A DNA stretch of 64,000 nucleotides from Glutamicibacter arilaitensis Re117 (GTDB lineage: Bacteria > Actinomycetota > Actinomycetes > Actinomycetales > Micrococcaceae). Below, one piece after another: positions 58,681 to 64,000 of the stretch. The notes beneath the pieces were generated by a model that ran no database searches, was not told the DNA's origin, and was given only the letters and a program-made list of their open reading frames with translations. How positions within the stretch are numbered: the first letter of the stretch is position 1; each line of letters starts with the position of its first letter. The stretch lies in the NCBI RefSeq assembly GCF_000197735.1, contig NC_014550.1, positions 1,178,001-1,242,000 of the forward strand, given 5' to 3'. A program made the position numbers and the translations under genes.

Positions 58681-59736
58681 ATGGATTCCATGCAGGTATT
58701 GGCACATCAAACCGCGATCGATACCCACGCTCGCTTTGGGCATCGCCTCATGGGGTTGCCTGGAACGTGGATTGGACGCAGCTACAGCACAGCGCAACGA
58801 TTGCTCGATGGAAGCATGCTCAGCGACCTCAACGGGCTCTCGCATCCCTTCAGTGAATGGAACTACTGGTGGCAGGCTCATTACCTGGATGCCATCATCG
58901 ATGATGGCTACGCGTACCTGAATGAAGGCAACGACAAGCTGGCTGGCGAAGCACTAGCCCTGGCCAACGCCTTATTGCGTGGCATCCACCTGCGGAACTT
59001 CGGGGTCCTGCCCAACTATTTTTTCCACGATATGGCATGGCTGGCCCTGGCCAGCGAACGCTTGGTTCGGTTCACCCATGAGGCGTCCGGTAAGAAGAAC
59101 AAGCATGCACAGCTGGCAGTGCGAGTGCTGGGCAAGCAGCTTCATCAAGGCAAGGATGATGTACTGGACGGTGGCCTGTACTGGTCCAGGAAGCGGGACT
59201 TCAAAAACACGCCCGCTAACGCGCCAGCGGCATTGTTCTTCGCCCGTACAGGACAGAAGGATATCTCGCGTGAGCTTCTGCAATGGCTGGAAGCTAAGCT
59301 GTTCAGCTCTGAACACGGGCTGTACTTGGACGGACTGCGGATAAATGAACGCGGACACCGGCTGGAACCAGCGGTCTACAGTTATAACCAGGGAACCGTC
59401 CTTGGTGCATTGCTTGAGCTCGGCGAACCTGCGGACCTGGCTCATGCCCAGGTGCTGATCAAAGCGACCGCGCAGTCCCTGGCCTCAGAATCAGGGGTGC
59501 TGGCATTCAACCATGGAGGAGATGGCAATCTGTTTGCGGGGATCCTCTGCCGCTACCTGGCTCTTGCCGCCACCGATGAGCGGTTGGAGGCCTCTAGCCG
59601 CGACACCGCCAAGACGCTGGTCATGGCGACCTCGCATCATCTAAAAGACCAAGAGCCACGCCGGCTTTCAGCAGCAGTGCAGCGTTGGATGATCTTCTGC
59701 GCCGCGGCCGGCCTCGAATCAAGCACTGGGCGCTAG
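58681..59736 (+). CDS. GH76-like alpha-mannanase family protein, cytosolic
   Basis: 351 aa from ATG 58681 (GGAAAGG upstream); an in-frame TTG at 58663 is less likely. The (alpha/alpha)6 glycoside hydrolase pattern is visible: WNYWWQAHYLDAIIDDGYAY, NYFFHDMAWLALA, GGLYWSRKRDFKNTPANAPAALFF (in two parts) and YSYNQGTVLGAL. Family GH76 enzymes use a pair of adjacent aspartates before x-A-W; here that pair reads His-Asp. No signal peptide is present. It may thus be a non-mannanase paralogue or a protein acting on a cytosolic sugar. A terminator follows. Confidence 0.75.
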   Translation: MDSMQVLAHQTAIDTHARFGHRLMGLPGTWIGRSYSTAQRLLDGSMLSDLNGLSHPFSEWNYWWQAHYLDAIIDDGYAYLNEGNDKLAGEALALANALLRGIHLRNFGVLPNYFFHDMAWLALASERLVRFTHEASGKKNKHAQLAVRVLGKQLHQGKDDVLDGGLYWSRKRDFKNTPANAPAALFFARTGQKDISRELLQWLEAKLFSSEHGLYLDGLRINERGHRLEPAVYSYNQGTVLGALLELGEPADLAHAQVLIKATAQSLASESGVLAFNHGGDGNLFAGILCRYLALAATDERLEASSRDTAKTLVMATSHHLKDQEPRRLSAAVQRWMIFCAAAGLESSTGR

Positions 59737-59749
59737 CGCATCAAACGAA

Positions 59750-59780
59750 GATTGCGCTGGTGCCAAGCACCAGCGCAATC
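59750..59780. terminator. perfect 14-bp bidirectional terminator
   Basis: Arms 59750-59763 and 59767-59780 with loop CAA between the convergent GH76-like and lexA genes. Confidence 0.85.
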
Positions 59781-59792
59781 GAGGGGCAACTA

Positions 59793-60512
59793 TTAGAGTG
59801 AGCGCATCACGGAGACGACACGTCCCATAATGGTTGCTGCATCGCCCAAAATTGGTTCGTAGCGCGAGTTCTGCGGAAGCAACCACGTATGCCCATCGCG
59901 CTGGCGGAACGTCTTGACCGTGGCTTCTTCGTCGAGCAGTGCTGCGACGATATCCCCGTTGTCTGCCGTCTGCTGGCGACGGACAACTACCCAGTCGCCA
60001 TCGCAAATCGCAGCGTCAACCATTGAATCGCCGGATACCTTGAGCATGAACAATTCGCCATGTCCAACGAGCTGACGAGGCAACGAGAAAACATCTTCGA
60101 CGGATTGTTCGGCCAGGATTGGGCCACCAGCGGCAATGCGACCTACCAGCGGGACCATGGTCGTGTCAGCGGAAGTGCTCAGCTCAATGATCTTGGCGTC
60201 TTCGTTGATGACCGGCTCTGCTGGTTTCGAAGCTTCAGCAGCCTCTGAATCTTCGGCCAGCTGCAGCGGGAGCAGGATTTCCATGGCGCGCGGACGGCGT
60301 GGATCGCGACGGATGTAGCCCAGCTTTTCCAACTGGCTCAACTGGTGAGTCACGCTCGAAAGGCTCTTGAGGCCAACTGCGTCGCCAATCTCACGCATCG
60401 ATGGTGGATAGCCGTTCTTGCCGATAGACCGCTGGATCGTCTCCAGGATCTTCTTTTGGCGTATCGTCAGCGAACGTGCATTCGATCGGGGAGTGCGTTG
60501 TGAAGCTGACAT
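59793..60512 (-). CDS. lexA: SOS repressor LexA
   Basis: 239 aa. The N-terminal winged helix ([33 protein letters not shown] in two parts) binds SOS boxes. The C-terminal S24 protease domain has the cleavage site Ala-Gly in IAAGGPI, the serine in SGDSMVDAA and the lysine in EATVKTF. The linker (about 85-120) is longer and more Glu/Ala-rich than in E. coli, typical for actinobacteria. It is divergent from a LysM membrane gene, with shared SOS boxes between. Confidence 0.97.
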   Translation of the reverse strand: MSASQRTPRSNARSLTIRQKKILETIQRSIGKNGYPPSMREIGDAVGLKSLSSVTHQLSQLEKLGYIRRDPRRPRAMEILLPLQLAEDSEAAEASKPAEPVINEDAKIIELSTSADTTMVPLVGRIAAGGPILAEQSVEDVFSLPRQLVGHGELFMLKVSGDSMVDAAICDGDWVVVRRQQTADNGDIVAALLDEEATVKTFRQRDGHTWLLPQNSRYEPILGDAATIMGRVVSVMRSL

Positions 60513-60699
60513 GAGATTTTGCCTTCCCTAGCAAATATTCGAAAGTTCGTAAGTCCAAACTGTCGGAGCTAGATGGTGTGATGTTTTCATTGCTCGTCTA
60601 CTTCGAAATCTTAGTAGATAAGCGAGCTTCTTTCAAAGATTTGTTCGAAAACTTCTGGACAAGTCCTGCAAACCTCTGTTAGAACAGATATACGAAGTT

Positions 60700-60713
60700 A
60701 GAACAAGTTTTCG
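60700..60713. promoter_or_regulatory. LexA box, imperfect
   Basis: AGAACAAGTTTTCG matches CGAAC-N4-GTTCG at eight of ten defined positions. It lies between lexA and the LysM gene. Confidence 0.6.
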
Positions 60714-60725
60714 AATCGATAGTTT

Positions 60726-60739
60726 CGAATACACATTCG
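60726..60739. promoter_or_regulatory. LexA box
   Basis: CGAATACACATTCG is a symmetric variant (CGAAT-N4-ATTCG) of the SOS box, 31 bases before the LysM gene start and 214 bases from the lexA start. It would put the LysM gene under LexA control. Confidence 0.75.
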
Positions 60740-60770
60740 CATCACTTGAATTTTTTGAGGAGACAAAGTC

Positions 60771-61124
60771 ATGGCTACCGTCGCACTTGACTCAAATCAG
60801 ACCCAGACGCCACTGAAGATCCGCATCAACCGCCGCGGATGGGCCGTGCTGGTTGGACTGCCTATTTTTGCACTCACCGTCGCAGCAGCGTTCTTCATCG
60901 CAATGTTTTCTTCCGACGCGCATGCTGCAGCGAACACTCCGGCGGGAATCGAAACCGTGGACGTCACCGTTATTCCAGGAGATACCCTGTGGAGTCTGGC
61001 ACGGGAATACGCCACTGGCTATGACGTAACCTCCGCAGTCGACCACATCGCAGAATTGAACGCGTTGAACAGCAGCGAAATCCAGATCGGCGAGACCTTG
61101 TCCATTCCGGTCCTCGCCGGCTAG
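60771..61124 (+). CDS. LysM membrane protein, probable SOS cell division inhibitor (YneA/DivS/ChiZ-like)
   Basis: 117 aa, ATG after GAGGAGAC. A cytosolic start of about 25 residues is followed by one membrane helix (about 28-48) and an external LysM domain (VTVIPGDTLWSLAREYA, then LNALNSSEIQIGETLSIP). Small LysM membrane genes divergent from lexA (yneA in Bacillus, divS in Corynebacterium, Rv2719c in mycobacteria) delay septation during DNA damage. The same layout and the SOS boxes support this role; the exact family cannot be fixed by eye. Confidence 0.8.
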   Translation: MATVALDSNQTQTPLKIRINRRGWAVLVGLPIFALTVAAAFFIAMFSSDAHAAANTPAGIETVDVTVIPGDTLWSLAREYATGYDVTSAVDHIAELNALNSSEIQIGETLSIPVLAG

Positions 61125-61205
61125 CTTGCACCACCTGCCTCAGGTTTGTTACCTGCCCTCGTAGCGGATTCACCTGCAGGCACACTGCGCACGTAGACTT
61201 GATGC

Positions 61206-62312
61206 GTGAATGACCGCAGTGAACTTTTGAGTCAGCTGCCCTTGCGTGAGAATCTCCGCGGGCTATCCCCTTATGGCGCACCACAAATTGATGTGCCCAT
61301 TCAGCTGAACGTCAACGAGAACACCCATCCGTTGCCACCAACAGTCGTAGACGCCATTTCCCAAGAAGTGGCTAAGGCTGCGGCAACGTTGAACCGCTAC
61401 CCGGACCGCGAATTCACCGAACTGCGTGAATTGCTCGCCGATTACCTGGGGCATTCGCTGACCAAGGAAAATATCTGGGCTGCTAACGGCTCCAACGAAA
61501 TCCTTCAGCAAATCCTGCAAGCCTTTGGCGGTCCTGGCCGTTCGCTGATGAGCTTCGCTCCTACCTACTCCATGTACCCACTGCTTGCTAGTGGAACAGA
61601 CACGTCTTACATTGCCGGAACGCGCGCTGCAGATTTCACCCTGTCCGCTGAATCCGCGGCCGCACAGGTCCGCGAGCACAAGCCGAATATCGTATTCCTC
61701 TGCTCGCCCAACAACCCCACCGGCACGGCGCTTGGCCTGGACGTCATCACCGAAGTGTATGAAGCCCTGAGCGAGCATGACGGCGTGCTGATCGTCGACG
61801 AAGCCTACGCAGAGTTCTCATTGGCCAGCACCAAATCCGCACTGACCTTGCTCGATGGCCGCCAGCGTTTGATCGTCTCGCGCACCATGTCCAAAGCCTT
61901 CGGGCTGGCCGGCGCACGCGTAGGCTATTTGGCTGCAGCTCCTGAAGTTACTGACGCGATCCGGTTGGTGCGGTTGCCGTACCACCTCTCGGCAGTTACC
62001 CAAGCGACCGCCATTGCCGCGTTGAAGAACATTGAGCTGTTGCTGGCCCAAGTTGAAGACATCAAGTCGCAACGCGACCGTATTGTCACCCGACTGAAGG
62101 AACTTGGCCTCAAGCCTTCGGTCTCCGATTCCAATTTCGTGTTCTTTGGTGGTGTTGAAGATCCCCATGCTATTTGGGAAGGGCTGTTGGAAGCCGGCAT
62201 CATCATCCGCGACAATGGAATCCCGGGAACCCTGCGCGTCACTGCAGGAACCGAATCCGAAACCACAGCCTTCTTAGAACGGCTTGCCGAACTGCTCGGC
62301 TCACAGAAGTAA
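61206..62312 (+). CDS. hisC: histidinol-phosphate aminotransferase
   Basis: 368 aa, GTG start. It is a PLP fold-type I enzyme of histidine synthesis. [12 protein letters not shown] at the start, [20 protein letters not shown] and the PLP-lysine in [17 protein letters not shown] are present. It heads the histidine operon; hisB follows after 22 bases. Confidence 0.96.
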   Translation: MNDRSELLSQLPLRENLRGLSPYGAPQIDVPIQLNVNENTHPLPPTVVDAISQEVAKAAATLNRYPDREFTELRELLADYLGHSLTKENIWAANGSNEILQQILQAFGGPGRSLMSFAPTYSMYPLLASGTDTSYIAGTRAADFTLSAESAAAQVREHKPNIVFLCSPNNPTGTALGLDVITEVYEALSEHDGVLIVDEAYAEFSLASTKSALTLLDGRQRLIVSRTMSKAFGLAGARVGYLAAAPEVTDAIRLVRLPYHLSAVTQATAIAALKNIELLLAQVEDIKSQRDRIVTRLKELGLKPSVSDSNFVFFGGVEDPHAIWEGLLEAGIIIRDNGIPGTLRVTAGTESETTAFLERLAELLGSQK

Positions 62313-62334
62313 TCCAAGACAAGCGAAGGAAGAC

Positions 62335-62955
62335 ATGTCTGCCGAATTGATTGGTGCACGCCGCGCCCGCATGGAACGCGTCACCAGCGAATCGTCCGTA
62401 TTCGTTGAACTGGACCTCGATGGTACCGGTGTCTCTGAGATCAGCACCTCGGTGCCGTTCTATGACCACATGCTGACTGCGCTATCCAAGCATTCGCTCA
62501 TCGACCTCACCGTGCGCGCCACCGGTGATACCCATATCGATGTTCACCACACGGTTGAAGACACTGCCATCACCATTGGTGAAGTATTGCGCGTTGCACT
62601 TGGCAATAAGGCCGGCATCCGCCGCTTCGGCACCTCCTATGCGCCACTGGATGAAGCACTGTCCCGCTCGGTCGTCGACGTGTCGGGCCGCCCATACCTG
62701 GTGCACTCCGGTGAACCAGCAGGCCAGGAATATCACCTGATCGGCGGTCACTTCACTGGTTCGATGACCCGTCACGTCTTTGAAGCCATCACCTTCCACG
62801 CGCAGATCTGCGCGCACATCGAGGTGCTCTCGGGTCGCGATCCGCACCATATCGTCGAAGCGCAGTTCAAGTCCTTTGCCCGCGCCCTGCGCGAAGCAGT
62901 AGAGCGCGATGAGCGCATGGGCGACAAGATCCCATCCACGAAGGGTGCCCTGTAA
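62335..62955 (+). CDS. hisB: imidazoleglycerol-phosphate dehydratase
   Basis: 206 aa from ATG 62335 (GAAGGAAG upstream). It dehydrates IGP to imidazole acetol phosphate with manganese. Metal-binding motifs [10 protein letters not shown] and the related H-x-x-E near the end ([12 protein letters not shown]) are present. It is the monofunctional form, without a phosphatase domain. hisH begins at the next base after its stop. Confidence 0.97.
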   Translation: MSAELIGARRARMERVTSESSVFVELDLDGTGVSEISTSVPFYDHMLTALSKHSLIDLTVRATGDTHIDVHHTVEDTAITIGEVLRVALGNKAGIRRFGTSYAPLDEALSRSVVDVSGRPYLVHSGEPAGQEYHLIGGHFTGSMTRHVFEAITFHAQICAHIEVLSGRDPHHIVEAQFKSFARALREAVERDERMGDKIPSTKGAL

Positions 62956-63591
62956 GTGGAAAAGAAAACTGTAGTTGTTCTGGACTACGGTTCAGGCAAC
63001 GTGCGCTCGGCCGTGCGCGCTTTGGAAGCTGCCGGTGCCGAAGTGGAATTGACCGCTGATCCAAAGAAGATTGTGGCTGCCGACGGGCTGGTCGTTCCCG
63101 GCGTGGGCGCGTACGCCTCGGTGATGGAACAGCTGACAGAAACCGGTGCGCTGCGCTGGATTGGCCGCCGTATCGCTGGCGGCTTGCCGGTACTGGGTAT
63201 TTGCGTCGGCCACCAGGTCTTTTTCGAAGAAGGCGTGGAGCACGGTGCGAAAACTGAGGGCATTGGAGAATGGCCAGGCAAAGTCGAACGACTGCAGTCC
63301 GAGGTCATCCCGCACATGGGCTGGAACACCGTACGCCCGCCCGAAGGCTCCAAGCTCTTTGCTGGCATCGAAGATGAACGATTCTACTTCGTGCACTCCT
63401 ACGCCGTGCTGCACTGGGCATTCGATGTCACCCAGCCAGCGATGACCCCACCACAGGTGACCTGGTCAACGCATGGCACGCCGTTCGTGGCAGCCGTTGA
63501 GAACGGCCCGCTTTCGGCGGTGCAGTTCCACCCTGAGAAGTCCGGCGATGCTGGAGCTCAGCTGCTTCGCAACTGGTTGGGGACGCTCTAA
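62956..63591 (+). CDS. hisH: imidazole glycerol phosphate synthase, glutaminase subunit
   Basis: 211 aa, GTG start directly after hisB. It supplies ammonia to HisF. The class I amidotransferase triad is seen: Cys in [10 protein letters not shown], and His-x-Glu in VQFHPEKSG. Note that the usual LGICLG is LGICVG. hisF is not in the window and should lie beyond hisA. Confidence 0.96.
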   Translation: MEKKTVVVLDYGSGNVRSAVRALEAAGAEVELTADPKKIVAADGLVVPGVGAYASVMEQLTETGALRWIGRRIAGGLPVLGICVGHQVFFEEGVEHGAKTEGIGEWPGKVERLQSEVIPHMGWNTVRPPEGSKLFAGIEDERFYFVHSYAVLHWAFDVTQPAMTPPQVTWSTHGTPFVAAVENGPLSAVQFHPEKSGDAGAQLLRNWLGTL

Positions 63592-63593
63592 AG

Positions 63594-63743
63594 ATGTGGA
63601 CCCTAATTCTGGGCGTTGTCGGTGCCTTCCTCGCAGGTGGAGCGATCTCGCTTAAGAGCCAGAAAGCCCACATCTCATGGATCATCGCGTTGTGGGTGCT
63701 TGCAGGCCTGAGCCTCATCGCCGCCTGGACCTTGACCTACTAA
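63594..63743 (+). CDS. 49-aa membrane protein within the his operon
   Basis: ATG 63594 lies three bases after the hisH stop and the frame runs to TAA 63743. Two hydrophobic helices (about 4-19 and 28-47) flank a short polar KSQKAH turn. A small membrane gene at this place, between hisH and hisA, is common in Arthrobacter relatives. Function is unknown. Confidence 0.75.
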   Translation: MWTLILGVVGAFLAGGAISLKSQKAHISWIIALWVLAGLSLIAAWTLTY

Positions 63744-63770
63744 ATTCATTACTTCTTCACAAAGGACATC

Positions 63771-64000
63771 ATGAGCGAGCAACCAATTCTCGAGCTTTTG
63801 CCTGCTGTAGATATCGCTGGCGGCCAGGCAGTACGCCTGGTTCAGGGCGAAGCCGGTTCGGAAACCGGATACGGCGATCCGCTGGAAGCGGCGCTTTCGT
63901 GGCAGAACGCCGGAGCAGAATGGCTGCATCTGGTTGACCTGGACGCGGCCTTTGACCGTGGCAGCAACGTGGACATTGTCCAGCGCATCGCCAAGGAACT
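63771..64000 (+). CDS. priA: phosphoribosyl isomerase (HisA/PriA), cut by window end
   Basis: The first 76 residues are visible, from ATG 63771 with AAAGGACA upstream. [31 protein letters not shown] and [16 protein letters not shown] are the HisA family start, with the catalytic Asp in AVDIAGG. In actinobacteria lacking trpF the same protein (PriA) also serves tryptophan synthesis; this cannot be settled here. Confidence 0.93.
   Translation, partial: MSEQPILELLPAVDIAGGQAVRLVQGEAGSETGYGDPLEAALSWQNAGAEWLHLVDLDAAFDRGSNVDIVQRIAKE

Overview
The window is a high-GC Gram-positive (actinobacterial) chromosome segment, most likely from the Micrococcaceae (Arthrobacter/Glutamicibacter-like). The evidence is mycothione reductase (mycothiol metabolism), a ClgR-type regulator, a DUF3046 protein directly before recA, a recA-recX overlap, an OleA of the type found in Micrococcus relatives, and the backbone order pnp - M16 peptidase - dapB - dapA - rnj - ftsK - pgsA - cinA/pncC - clgR - recA - recX - miaB - miaA - dapF - hflX - DinG-like helicase - lexA - his genes. 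The genus is an inference from gene content, not from a marker alignment.

Layout. 0-9.4 kb is accessory: OleA (its partners would lie off the left edge), a frameshifted YjiH-type membrane protein, a short proline-rich protein, an ADP-ribosylglycohydrolase, a DUF1883 protein, a small membrane protein, a zinc alcohol dehydrogenase, and a wall-anchored surface protein broken by a nonsense codon. 10-25.3 kb carries pnp, the M16 peptidase, dapB, dapA and rnj. These are interleaved with a DUF2254 protein, a short-chain fatty acid permease (AtoE type) broken by two stop codons, the divergent pfs-like nucleosidase/luxS pair, lipoproteins, a hydrolase and an acyltransferase-like membrane protein. 25.8-29.0 kb is a four-gene OpuC-type osmoprotectant ABC operon.

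29.1-36.5 kb is the highlight: seven tightly coupled genes for a complete opine-type metallophore system. They encode a lipoprotein receptor, a CntK-like histidine racemase, a CntL-like nicotianamine-synthase-type aminobutyryl transferase, a CntM-like opine dehydrogenase, an MFS exporter, a FecCD-type permease and a FecE-type ATPase. The biosynthetic enzymes match the staphylopine pathway closely, but uptake uses a siderophore/cobalamin-type ABC importer instead of the oligopeptide/nickel-type CntABCDF importer of staphylococci. A perfect 6-3-6 palindrome of Fur/Zur type overlaps the promoter. The aspartate associated with pyruvate use in the staphylococcal dehydrogenase is kept, so a staphylopine-like compound is predicted, possibly for zinc.

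36.5-49.95 kb resumes core genes: mtr, ftsK, pgsA, pncC, clgR, DUF3046, recA with a LexA box, recX with a strong hairpin in its first codons, miaB, miaA and dapF. 49.95-53.95 kb is a lower-GC accessory insert between dapF and the rRNA methyltransferase/hflX. It holds a RelE/ParE-like toxin-antitoxin pair and a 504-codon TPR-type gene of unknown function. That gene is cleanly split by an IS481-family element that left a 16-bp target duplication. 53.96-64 kb is core again: methyltransferase, hflX, DinG-like helicase, a GH76-like protein, lexA divergent from a LysM membrane protein (probable SOS division inhibitor), then hisC-hisB-hisH-small membrane protein-hisA (the last cut by the window end).

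Four genes are disrupted: YjiH by a frameshift in a C run, the surface protein by TAA, atoE by TAG and TGA, and the TPR gene by the IS. All three nonsense codons are explained by single G:C to A:T transitions. No tRNA, rRNA or CRISPR array was seen.
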